A stretch of DNA of 64,000 nt, from assembly GCF_024199795.1 (NCBI RefSeq), contig NZ_JANADK010000001.1, positions 62,001-126,000 on the forward strand, read 5' to 3'. This document shows positions 47,427-56,266 of this stretch, in pieces. Source of the stretch: Bradyrhizobium sp. CCGB01 (GTDB lineage Bacteria > Pseudomonadota > Alphaproteobacteria > Rhizobiales > Xanthobacteraceae). The position numbers and the translations under genes are program-made. The notes under the pieces are model-generated. The model was not told where the DNA came from and ran no database searches. It worked only from the letters and a program-made list of their open reading frames with translations. Each line of letters starts with the position of its first letter. Position 1 is the stretch's first letter.

Positions 47427-48998
47427 TTAGAAATGGAATGAGTTCTCGGCTTTGCTGAGCAGCCCGCAATCACTTGCCAGCTCCAGAATAGTCGGCAAGC
47501 GGTCCTCCGTGACTGTAGGTTCCCACGGCTTGCCCGCGAGGGAGATCAAACCATCTTCCTCGATCGACAGTCTGAGCCTCTGGTTCTCACCGTCAAAGCG
47601 ATTGACCGCCGTAGCAAAATGCTGGCTGAGCACCATTGATTCCAGAACGAACTGGATAGCTTGTTTCAAGGGAACATCACCGAGTGCAGATAATCGCTTG
47701 CGGAGATGAAGAAGCGACAGGCGTGAAGAGCCACCGGACGAGACAGCCGCCCTCTCATTGTCGGCGAAACATCCCACGAATGACGCGCACAACAGCAGAC
47801 TATAGAGGCTTACGGCAGCGAACCGCTCGTTGCGGGCATTGAACGCCGCTTGAATCTTGTCAATGAGAGCAAATGGGGAAAAGAGTGTATTGGAGCGCCC
47901 CAGAGCTACAAAGCTCTCAACAGATGAAATTTGCGCGTCAAGTCCGCCGATCATTGCGGCAAGAGTATCATCCGCCTTCAGTCCGAAGTTTTCCGCGCGA
48001 AAAAGAAGCTCTGCTTCCTTCGTAAGCGCCTCCATATCGTGCATCCCGCTGATCACGCGCTTTTCGCACCAAGACAGCAGGCTTTCCAGCGCCAGCCGTT
48101 GCAGCTGACGGACCTGAAGCACAATCCACTTGCGCAGAGCGGGTCGTAGCTCCGCAGGCAGCGGGTATGAGGTGCCGTCAGCAAGCCCCGAAAAGAACAT
48201 GCCACGGCGGACATCATCAGCTGGAACTGCACCTGCAGTCTGTGACAGGTGGAGCTTGGCTAAAGCGATCGTACTGCTGCGTTGGCCAATAAGGGTCGTA
48301 TAGTTGCCGACGCTGCTTCTATCGAAGACCGCATCGCCAAATGCCTTCCGCTCCACGAAAGTAGGTGAATGCACGCCCCATAGCGTCCATAGCGCGCGCG
48401 CATCGTCTTCCGTAGCGAGGACCGGCGTGAGCGTATCAAGCAAGCGCGCATAGCGATCAGTATCAGACCGGAGAATGCCATCAAGCGCTCCGGCCAACTG
48501 GCCGCCGCGATCGGTCGCCCGGAAGAAGCCGCCATTGCACGGTTCGAGGAAACCGAGCCCGGTCGCTGTTTTGGATGCGGGCCCGTACCAGAGAGCGGCG
48601 ATAAGGCTGGTACTGTTTTGGACTCGTCCCCAGGCCTTAAACGTGAGGGGCACCGCACCACCGCCAGGTGGAGGCTCCGCTTGCTTCCCCGGTATACCGG
48701 GAGTGTCCTCAATCCTCGCGCCCCAGGTGAAAAGAACCTCGATGCGCTCCCTGAACTCTCGCATTTCCTCGCTGTTTGGCCGCGCTTTTCCAGCGCGTTC
48801 GCATAGGCCGTGAAACTTCCAGAATATCCAGCTAAGGAGCGAGAAAGGACGAATATAGGACGTCACGTTGTTCGTTCCCGGAATAAGTTCCGCCATCATG
48901 TCGAGGTTGGCTTGGCGCAAGCCGAGAAAGTCCACCCCGCTGTTCTCCGATGACGGCGGCGGCAAGAAGAACGCTGAATTTGGAAGGGAAGCATTCAT
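47427..48998 (-). CDS. Unknown protein, second gene of the NERD-kinase-helicase operon
   Basis: A 523-residue protein. The ATG at 48998 overlaps the stop of the PLD gene (ATGA); a TTG ten codons earlier is less likely. I do not recognise a family. It starts with SGVDFLGLRQANLDMMAELI and TSYIRPFSLLSWIFWKFHGL, has a Gly/Pro loop near 105-120, and a helical C-terminal half (VLESMVLSQHFATAVNRFDG). No catalytic or metal motif is visible. It is placed between the PLD nuclease and helicase genes, so it is probably a structural or sensor part of the system. Confidence 0.7.
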   Translation of the reverse strand: MNASLPNSAFFLPPPSSENSGVDFLGLRQANLDMMAELIPGTNNVTSYIRPFSLLSWIFWKFHGLCERAGKARPNSEEMREFRERIEVLFTWGARIEDTPGIPGKQAEPPPGGGAVPLTFKAWGRVQNSTSLIAALWYGPASKTATGLGFLEPCNGGFFRATDRGGQLAGALDGILRSDTDRYARLLDTLTPVLATEDDARALWTLWGVHSPTFVERKAFGDAVFDRSSVGNYTTLIGQRSSTIALAKLHLSQTAGAVPADDVRRGMFFSGLADGTSYPLPAELRPALRKWIVLQVRQLQRLALESLLSWCEKRVISGMHDMEALTKEAELLFRAENFGLKADDTLAAMIGGLDAQISSVESFVALGRSNTLFSPFALIDKIQAAFNARNERFAAVSLYSLLLCASFVGCFADNERAAVSSGGSSRLSLLHLRKRLSALGDVPLKQAIQFVLESMVLSQHFATAVNRFDGENQRLRLSIEEDGLISLAGKPWEPTVTEDRLPTILELASDCGLLSKAENSFHF

Positions 48999-51466
48999 GG
49001 ATGTAAATTCACCGTAAATCGCTTGCAATGGATACAGCGGCCGATGCGATGACGCCGGAATGCAGCCGCCTCATGGACTGAAAAAGAAAAATAGTCGAAC
49101 GCGCATGATCGCCACTCAGGACCGCCGGCGGCTCTTACTCTTTTTGACCAACCTGGTTCTGACAGCGCTTCGTATAGTTCCGCACCTGGCTCGGAGCTGA
49201 ATATCTGCCAACTCGCCGGTATAGGCTGTCCCTTTTCGGCGAAAGAAATAGCATCCGCGAGCTGTTGCCTGCTCGTTCTTTGCGACAGGATCGCCATCAA
49301 GGCGTCGGCAAGCGTATTCCAATCCGTCGCTCCTGACAGGAGAGCAGCAAACCCCGTCTCGGGATCAGGAAAGAGCGAACGCACCGCTTCATCCTGATCG
49401 ACCATCCCACCGAAATAAAGCTCCAAGTTGTCATGAAGCTCGGCAGCGACCTTGCTTGCTGTGTCGGATCCGGAAGCCAGCCGGTATAGAATTGCAGCCG
49501 CTGTCACGATATGCTGTTGCAGCGAACTTAGTTCGCCGAATTCAGGTTTTGCGAGCCTGCACGCCTTCGAGAACCAGGAATAAAGGAACTCGTGGGCGCC
49601 ATCGAAATCGTTAAGGCGGTGGATGCGCATCCACATCACCACCTCAAGCTCCATCGTGAGCAGACCTCTGAGCAATTTCTGGCTGCCCTTCATTTCTGCG
49701 ATCAGACGCGTCATCTCGCGCTCGAAGTCAGCGAGGCCAAGCTTGCGCGCCTGCTCTTCAGGTGTAGGCACATCCGGATTGCCGGCGTGGGGATCATCGG
49801 CCAGAACAGGCTCGCCTGAACGCTGCGAGGCCAAAGTCTTCGCTCGGCCATGTCCCAGCAACATGCGTCGCAAGCGGGTCATTGCCGCATCGAACTGATC
49901 CAGAGTAGATGACGTCCCGGACCGAGGCGCTTCACTGTTGGTGCCTGCCGCTCCGGGAGCGAGGTCGGCCAAATCGACAGTAACGAGCTTCACTCCGCCG
50001 TCGTCCTCGCGCTCTTCAGAATTCTTCTGCACAGGACGGTCGAACATCCGCAGGTGATGCTCCGCCTGCATGCTCAAGTAATCGAGCAAAGCTTCGATGT
50101 CGTCGTCCGTCCCCTCCCGCCGCATCAACCTGCTCAGCGATCCTGCGGTCAGGCGCCGCCTGCCGGAGATCGATAGAAACAACTCGTTGTGCACCCACCC
50201 GCGCGCCTCCCGGTCGCCGAAGGTCATGACAATCTGCACCGCGGGCATTTCCGAGAAAGGTTCGAACGTCGATGAACGAACGGCAAAGCTTCCGTCTGCG
50301 TCAATCGGCGTCGCGAACGAGACAGCGTCGCCATCGGCCTGAATCAGCCGTCCAGCCCAATTTCCCTGCGTGGATTGCAGTGAAATGATTCGGCCACTCA
50401 GCGCAGCGGGCTCGTGACGGTCGAAGGAGGCATAAACAATCTCATTTGATCTGAGCCCCGAAGGCATTCGCTCTTGCGGCTCGAACGCAGGCCGTTCGAC
50501 GGCTTCCCAGGTGGCCGGGATGGTGCCGGAAGGAAGCGGCCGCAATACACCGAGCTCTACATTGTCAGTGGTGGTAAGCGCCTTGCGAGTCGCATTGATG
50601 CTACCCGTCAGGAGCAGCCTGTGTGTCCTCGTCTGAAACTCGTACCACTTCGCATGGACAAAACGTTTATCTCTTCGGGCAAGCTTCACCGGCGAGACAG
50701 GACGTGGCCATGTCGCCGTCAGTTCAAACGGAAAGGGGCTCACCCCCGCCTTCGTAACCGCTACGCTGATACTGGACGCGCCGAGCCGTTCGCCCAGAGT
50801 CTGCAACGCGAAGGCGTCCTTGTCGTGATACGGCGACATGATGATCGCATCAGCGCAGCTTTCGTACGGGGCCAGAAGTCCCGGCAGCTGGTCAACCACA
50901 GGTTCATCGAGGGAATGGATAAGCCGCAAAGACGGCAATACTTCTTGATCTGTCCCTCCATCCGCTGCCAGACGCGCGCGGGCGGCGAAGTCGTCAACCC
51001 ATTCAGAGCGCGCAAGCCTGATGTCGGGACGCGAGCCTATAGCTTCAAGAAAATCAGCAAAATCTCGGAATGCCGTTGCCGCCCTGTTCGGGGATAACGC
51101 CTCGAACACTTCCGTGTTCTTTCCATGACCACCAAAGGTTACGTTGCCGCTGCCGACGAGCAACAAATCGCCTGCGTCGCCGGCGAGGTAGATACACTTT
51201 GCGTGAAAGACCCCGTCGGGCAAGGCCACAGGGATCAGCCGGTATTCCTGACCCACACGCATCGAGTGCCGCTCCAGCAGCGACGAACGGTACCCCTCCG
51301 CATCGGCAATAAGCCAGATGTCAGAGCAGCCGCCTCGTAGTAGAGGCCGCAGGATTTCCGACTCAAAATAGCTAAGACTCAGCGTGTATGTCGTAAGCAG
51401 CGCATGCTTCCATGCACGCATCTGCACAATATCGGATATGGACGGCGTTTCACTCTCGTCACTCAT
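48995..51466 (-). CDS. Phospholipase D-like nuclease with two HKD motifs, first gene of the operon
   Basis: An 823-residue protein. Both HKD motifs are present: GVFHAKCIYLAGD with VGSGNVTFG (His88, Lys90, Ser107, Asn108), and RFVHAKWYEFQ with TGSINATRKAL (His271, Lys273, Ser289, Asn291), each followed by a conserved Glu (TEVFE, NVELG). An intact pair suggests a self-contained active site; with a helicase neighbour, nucleic-acid cleavage is more likely than lipid cleavage. Residues about 400-823 are not recognised. It heads the four-gene minus-strand operon and overlaps the next gene by four bases. Confidence 0.83.
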   Translation of the reverse strand: MSDESETPSISDIVQMRAWKHALLTTYTLSLSYFESEILRPLLRGGCSDIWLIADAEGYRSSLLERHSMRVGQEYRLIPVALPDGVFHAKCIYLAGDAGDLLLVGSGNVTFGGHGKNTEVFEALSPNRAATAFRDFADFLEAIGSRPDIRLARSEWVDDFAARARLAADGGTDQEVLPSLRLIHSLDEPVVDQLPGLLAPYESCADAIIMSPYHDKDAFALQTLGERLGASSISVAVTKAGVSPFPFELTATWPRPVSPVKLARRDKRFVHAKWYEFQTRTHRLLLTGSINATRKALTTTDNVELGVLRPLPSGTIPATWEAVERPAFEPQERMPSGLRSNEIVYASFDRHEPAALSGRIISLQSTQGNWAGRLIQADGDAVSFATPIDADGSFAVRSSTFEPFSEMPAVQIVMTFGDREARGWVHNELFLSISGRRRLTAGSLSRLMRREGTDDDIEALLDYLSMQAEHHLRMFDRPVQKNSEEREDDGGVKLVTVDLADLAPGAAGTNSEAPRSGTSSTLDQFDAAMTRLRRMLLGHGRAKTLASQRSGEPVLADDPHAGNPDVPTPEEQARKLGLADFEREMTRLIAEMKGSQKLLRGLLTMELEVVMWMRIHRLNDFDGAHEFLYSWFSKACRLAKPEFGELSSLQQHIVTAAAILYRLASGSDTASKVAAELHDNLELYFGGMVDQDEAVRSLFPDPETGFAALLSGATDWNTLADALMAILSQRTSRQQLADAISFAEKGQPIPASWQIFSSEPGAELYEALSEPGWSKRVRAAGGPEWRSCAFDYFSFSVHEAAAFRRHRIGRCIHCKRFTVNLHP

Positions 51467-51492
51467 TCCGTTTCGCGCCCCCGCGTCCGAAA

Positions 51493-51672
51493 TCAGCTCA
51501 CGGCGGCCAGCGCGTAACTGGCGCTGCTCTCCCCCTTCACCCCTGACGAGTTTGCCCCGCTCAAGGAGAATATTGATATCGAGTAAAGTTGTAGCAGGCG
51601 AGCTTTTTCCGATCCGTCAGCCAATGTCGCTGAGCACAGCAGCGCTAGCGCAATAACAGTAATTCTCCTCAA
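51493..51672 (-). CDS. Possible small secreted peptide upstream of the PLD operon
   Basis: A TTG at 51672 has GGGAGA six bases upstream and opens a 59-residue frame beginning LRRITVIALALLCSATLADG, which looks like a signal peptide. The following 39 residues have no known motif. It ends 26 bases before the PLD gene. It may be real or chance; the rest of the gap to hsdR (51673-51863) holds nothing I recognise apart from the expected promoter. Confidence 0.3.
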   Translation of the reverse strand: MRRITVIALALLCSATLADGSEKARLLQLYSISIFSLSGANSSGVKGESSASYALAAVS

Positions 51673-51863
51673 AGCAGTTCTCCCTAGATCGCCTATTAAT
51701 TGATGGCGACACCTCATCATAGAAGCTGTATTTCGACTTCAAGCTGGAACTAGGTCGCGCACACACAACTAAGGTCTAGTTCTTTGAGCCCAATAATGAT
51801 CTTGAGGTATGAACGACCGGGCACCTAATGATTAGCTTTAGGCCAACTCCGCCGAGCCACCAT

Positions 51864-54800
51864 TTACGGCCCGCCGCTCGTCATGTTGAAAACCATATCG
51901 CTCACGAAGCGTTTGAAAGATTCGTTCTCTACAAACTGCTTATAGACCTGCGCATCTTCCTTAAGGAGCGCCTGCATCACCCTGCTTAGGGCCTGGTCAT
52001 GCGCCATGCGCGCGGTGTGCGGCGTGTTTGCTTTCGCGTTCTGATATGCGGTATCGGCTGCAACTTTCGGGGCAATATCCTGCCGGATGCGATTCACAAC
52101 GCGGTCGGCGTCGGTAAATAGGGTGCCGAAGGCATCATTGAAGTTCTTCAAAATATTGCTAAGGCGGTCGAGTTCCGGTTCGGGTCTGTGGCCGCCTCCT
52201 GTCGTTGGCACCGGCTCAATCTCGGCTTCGGTATCCGCAAGCGCGATTTTCAGGCTGGCTTTCTTTTCGACACGGTAGCTGTCCATGTCGATGGCATCGA
52301 GAATGCCCTTCGCCAAATCCTCTTCTTGAGGTGCAGGCAACTTGGGAATCAGCAGCGTCAGGAAGATCGAGAGTTTTTCCCATCCGACGTTGCTGTACGG
52401 AAGGATGGAGGACAGGAAGCCATAGGTGCGTACAAACGCCTTGGCCTTACCCTTGAAGTCCACTTGTCCGTCTTCGTCGAGCGTGTTCGCGTACACGCCC
52501 ACGCAAGAATCAAGGATCGGGTCGAGCTTGTCCCGGTCGGCTCCGCTTAAAAACAGGGAAACGAGATTCTCGATCTGATCCGGAGAATAAACCTGCGTGT
52601 TGTCGAGTTGCGCCTTGAGATCGTGGATCTTGTTGGGATCCGTTTCTTCAGCAAGAAGGGTTGTGCGGTAATAGTCCTGAAAGGCGAACGTAATCGCCTG
52701 GCTGTTGTTCTGGAAATCAAGCACGAAACAATCGTGCTTCTGTGGGTGTGCCCGGTTAAGCCGAGAGAGCGTCTGGACTGCCTTGATGCCCGAAAGCGGC
52801 TTGTCAACATACATCGTGTGCAACAACGGCTCGTCGTAACCAGTCTGAAACTTGTCGGCGCAGACCAGAAACCGGTAGGGGTCATTCTGGATTTTATCGG
52901 CAATGTCGCCGCTCGGAAAACAGTTGAGCGACGCCTCCGTTACTTTCGCGCCCTGATATTCATGTTCACCGGAGAACGCGACAATGGCCTGATAGGGGCT
53001 CTTGCGCTCTACGAGATAGGCCTTGATAGCATGGAAATACTGGATCGCACGCTCGATCCCGCTGCACACGACCATGGCCCGCGCCTGCCCTGCTATCTTG
53101 CCGGGGGCAATAACCTGATCGTGGAAGTGATCAACCATGATCTCGGCCTTGAGCCGAATCGCGTGGTCGTGGCTCTCCACGTACCGGCGCAGCTTCTTCT
53201 GCGCCTTCTTGGCATCGAATTCTGGGTCGTCCTCTGTCTTCTTCACCAGCTTGTAATAGCTGTCCACTGGAGTGAAGTTCTTGAGCACGTCAAGAATGAA
53301 GCGTTCTTCGATGGCCTGCTTCATCGTGTAGCTATGGAAGGGCCGGTGCTTCACCTTTCCTTCTGCATCCGGCGGCAATGCCTCGCCGAACATTTCCAGC
53401 GTCTTGTTCTTGGGCGTCGCGGTGAAGGCAAAATAGCTCGCATTGGCGAGCAGTTTGCGCGCGGCCATGCGCTTTTCCAGCGCCTCGTTCACTGTATCCT
53501 CGGTGTCCTCGCTATCGTCCTCTTGCTCCCCCTTGCCGAGCGCCTCACTCATCGCCGCCGAGGTCTTCCCACCCTGGCTTGAATGCGCCTCATCAATCAA
53601 GATGGCGAATGTCTTTCCGGCTTCCGCCGCGATTTCGTCGAGGATAAAGGGGAATTTCTGCACCGTCGAAACGATGATCTTTTTGCCCTGCTCGATGAAC
53701 TTGCGAAGGTCGCCCGAATGCTGCGCGTGTCCAACGGTCGCCCCCACTTGCATGAACTGCTTGATGGTCTTTTGAATCTGGTCATCCAGAATGCGGCGGT
53801 CGGTGACAACAATCACCGAATCGAAAACATCCTTCCCGCCGCGCCGGATACCAATCAATTGGTGCGACAGCCAAGCGATGGAATTCGACTTACCACTTCC
53901 AGCGGAATGCTGAATCAAGTAGCGCTTGCCAGCGCCGTTCTCCCGAACAGCAGAAAGTGCCTTACGCACGACGCCAAGCTGGTGGTAGCGCGGCCAAACC
54001 TGCCTGCGCTTTCTCTTGCCCGTGCGCTCGTCCTTTTCTTCGACGATCTGCGCAAAGTTTTCGATAATGTCGGTCAGACCGTTGGGCGTCAAAACATTCT
54101 TCCAGAGATAGTCGGTCTTGAGGCCCTGCGGGTTTGGTGGGTTTCCCGCACCGTCATTGTACCCCTTATTGAACGGCAGAAACCACGAACCCTTGCCCTT
54201 CAATTCCGTACACATCATGACTTCGGTGTCATCGACAGCGAAGTGAACAATACACCTGCCAAACTCAAATAGCCGCTCGCGCGGATCGCGGTCGCGCCGA
54301 TATTGCGCAATAGCGTCCTCCACGGTCTGCTTGGTGAGGCTATTCTTCAGCTCAAACGTCGCAATCGGCAGGCCGTTGATGAACAGGCACAGGTCAAGCG
54401 CCCGGCGGGTTTCATCCATGCTATAGGCAAGCTGTCGTGTGATCGAGAAACGGTTCAGCGCATGCAGCGCCGCCGCCTTCTCGTTCCCTGGCGAAGGCGT
54501 ACCATAGAACAGATCGAAATGCACCGGCCCGTGGTCGATGCCCTTGCGCAATACATCGATGACGCCTCGCTTGCTGCCAAGCTCGGACGACAGGCGCGCA
54601 AGAAACTTGAGGCGGATGATGTCCTTCGGATCATCCGGATCGGCGATCCCAAGCTTCTTGAAAGAATTCGGCTGTGTGGTCCGCAAAAAAGCAAAGAGCT
54701 GCGTAACGTCAATCGCATGCGCCCGGTCGAAGCTCTTGGGACTACCGGCGACATACCCCGTTCCGCCAAAGGGCGGCATCTTTGCCGCAGCTGCGTCTGG

Positions 54801-54881
54801 CGCAACGGCAAGTCCGTCTTCGCCAGTCATGTGAAGCATAATAATAGTTTCGAGGCCTTTCTCGCTGGTATCAGTCGTCAA
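51864..54881 (-). CDS. hsdR: Type I restriction enzyme, R (motor/nuclease) subunit
   Basis: A 1005-residue HsdR. The nuclease domain has ALDLCLFINGLPIATFELKN (Asp163, Glu177, Lys179). The SF2 translocase has SAGSGKSNSIAW (Walker A, about 326-332), LIDEAHSSQGG (DEAH), FTATPKNKTLEMFG and later helicase motifs (VCADKFQTGYDEP, SRLNRAHPQK). The TTG start overlaps the hsdS stop (TTGA). HsdR cleaves DNA lacking host methylation when complexed with HsdM and HsdS. The subunit looks intact. Confidence 0.95.
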   Translation of the reverse strand: MTTDTSEKGLETIIMLHMTGEDGLAVAPDAAAAKMPPFGGTGYVAGSPKSFDRAHAIDVTQLFAFLRTTQPNSFKKLGIADPDDPKDIIRLKFLARLSSELGSKRGVIDVLRKGIDHGPVHFDLFYGTPSPGNEKAAALHALNRFSITRQLAYSMDETRRALDLCLFINGLPIATFELKNSLTKQTVEDAIAQYRRDRDPRERLFEFGRCIVHFAVDDTEVMMCTELKGKGSWFLPFNKGYNDGAGNPPNPQGLKTDYLWKNVLTPNGLTDIIENFAQIVEEKDERTGKRKRRQVWPRYHQLGVVRKALSAVRENGAGKRYLIQHSAGSGKSNSIAWLSHQLIGIRRGGKDVFDSVIVVTDRRILDDQIQKTIKQFMQVGATVGHAQHSGDLRKFIEQGKKIIVSTVQKFPFILDEIAAEAGKTFAILIDEAHSSQGGKTSAAMSEALGKGEQEDDSEDTEDTVNEALEKRMAARKLLANASYFAFTATPKNKTLEMFGEALPPDAEGKVKHRPFHSYTMKQAIEERFILDVLKNFTPVDSYYKLVKKTEDDPEFDAKKAQKKLRRYVESHDHAIRLKAEIMVDHFHDQVIAPGKIAGQARAMVVCSGIERAIQYFHAIKAYLVERKSPYQAIVAFSGEHEYQGAKVTEASLNCFPSGDIADKIQNDPYRFLVCADKFQTGYDEPLLHTMYVDKPLSGIKAVQTLSRLNRAHPQKHDCFVLDFQNNSQAITFAFQDYYRTTLLAEETDPNKIHDLKAQLDNTQVYSPDQIENLVSLFLSGADRDKLDPILDSCVGVYANTLDEDGQVDFKGKAKAFVRTYGFLSSILPYSNVGWEKLSIFLTLLIPKLPAPQEEDLAKGILDAIDMDSYRVEKKASLKIALADTEAEIEPVPTTGGGHRPEPELDRLSNILKNFNDAFGTLFTDADRVVNRIRQDIAPKVAADTAYQNAKANTPHTARMAHDQALSRVMQALLKEDAQVYKQFVENESFKRFVSDMVFNMTSGGP

Positions 54882-56266
54882 GCAGCGGCCTCCACGTCAT
54901 CGGACTCATCACCCTCGATGAACTCGTCGTCGCCCACGGCTGCCTCCTCCGGCATACTCTCCTCTGGAAGCCGTGCTGCAACCTCACGCACATCAAGCTT
55001 GCCCGTCACGACATCGGCGACAAGCCGGGTGCGATACTCGCGCAAGAGTTCGATCTCGCGTTCAAGGCGAGAGATCGTGGAGTTCAAACCGAACAGCTCC
55101 GAGTCCAGTCTCGCCATTATCGCGGACTGCTCGTCCCGCGGCGGAAGCGCTACATGAATTCCACCCATCCTGTCGCTGTATAGTCGCAGAAAGCCCGAAG
55201 TGCCGGTACCAAGTCCTTTCGATTCAGCACGAAACTTCGCCCTTACAGTCCGACTGCGGAAAAGTTCACCGAGGAACTCCACATTTGCATCGCCAATGGG
55301 ATCAAGCACCGCATAATCCGGGCTAACTAGCCCAGTTAGCCTTGAGGCGAAGATCAGCCCATTGCCCGCTTGCATCCTATTAACCACAAACTGGCCTGGC
55401 CGCACGATTTTGAATCCGACCAGCGATGCCGCTTGAGGTGGTCTAGAGAAATGCTCGGAGAAGAGGACAAGTCCATGGTGCATCCGCATCGACAACAATG
55501 GCTCGGCCCCGGTTGTCGAGCGCTCGTCCACTTCTCGAAGCAGATACTTGATCCTGCTAACCTTCCAATGCTGCGGAATATTACCAAGCCAATCGACGCC
55601 TGAGGGCTTAAGTGGCACGTCGACATCAAATCCGCGCGTGACGGCACGATGGATGATGGCGTCCTTTTGCTCGTTCAACAACAAAACAACATTCTGCTTC
55701 GCGCGGATCGCCTTTTCCAACCGCGCGTTCGCGTAGTTCAGGAATCGTACGATTGCCGCCATCTCCTCTGGGGGCGGTTGGGGCGTCTTCGCGCCCATAA
55801 ATCTTTCAAGGGGAATCGTGTTTCTTAGACCAGAATACAAAGGACTGAGAAGCTTCCGATCATCCATCGCACGATAGAAAAGCTCGAAGTACTGCGCCTT
55901 CGACGCCTCGACCATTTCGAGAACGGTGTATGCGCCAGTTATCATTCCGTCGTGAGAAGACAGACCGACTGTACGCGGGGTTTCTGGCACATCAAAAAAG
56001 CAAAAGACGAGATCACCTTTTCGCACCTCTTGCGAGCTGCCTATGTCCGACGAGAACTTTCCCTTTCCAGTTGAGATGTCACGCACGATCACGCCCTGCT
56101 TGGTCAAAGACAGCAATCGGTAATCGCTGTGCCGCTGTCCAACAAGCACCTTTCTTTTTCGCACAAGGCCACGATTGGGAACGAGATCCCAATGATCTGG
56201 GACATCTCCTACCCAAGGCAGACCTGACGATTGATGGCTGGGATAAGGGTTGAGACGAGCAATCAT
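54878..56266 (-). CDS. hsdS: Type I restriction-modification, specificity subunit
   Basis: A 462-residue HsdS with two target-recognition domains: the first starts SGLPWVGDVPDHWDLVPN, the second SGVDWLGNIPQHWKVSRI, each followed by a conserved helical spacer (NYANARLEKAIRAKQNVVLL and LDSELFGLNSTISRLEREIE). These two TRDs read the two halves of a split DNA target. It overlaps hsdM (ATGA) and hsdR by four bases each, which fixes the order M-S-R. An acidic tail (DDEFIEGDESDDVEAAA) is unusual but harmless. Confidence 0.93.
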   Translation of the reverse strand: MIARLNPYPSHQSSGLPWVGDVPDHWDLVPNRGLVRKRKVLVGQRHSDYRLLSLTKQGVIVRDISTGKGKFSSDIGSSQEVRKGDLVFCFFDVPETPRTVGLSSHDGMITGAYTVLEMVEASKAQYFELFYRAMDDRKLLSPLYSGLRNTIPLERFMGAKTPQPPPEEMAAIVRFLNYANARLEKAIRAKQNVVLLLNEQKDAIIHRAVTRGFDVDVPLKPSGVDWLGNIPQHWKVSRIKYLLREVDERSTTGAEPLLSMRMHHGLVLFSEHFSRPPQAASLVGFKIVRPGQFVVNRMQAGNGLIFASRLTGLVSPDYAVLDPIGDANVEFLGELFRSRTVRAKFRAESKGLGTGTSGFLRLYSDRMGGIHVALPPRDEQSAIMARLDSELFGLNSTISRLEREIELLREYRTRLVADVVTGKLDVREVAARLPEESMPEEAAVGDDEFIEGDESDDVEAAA

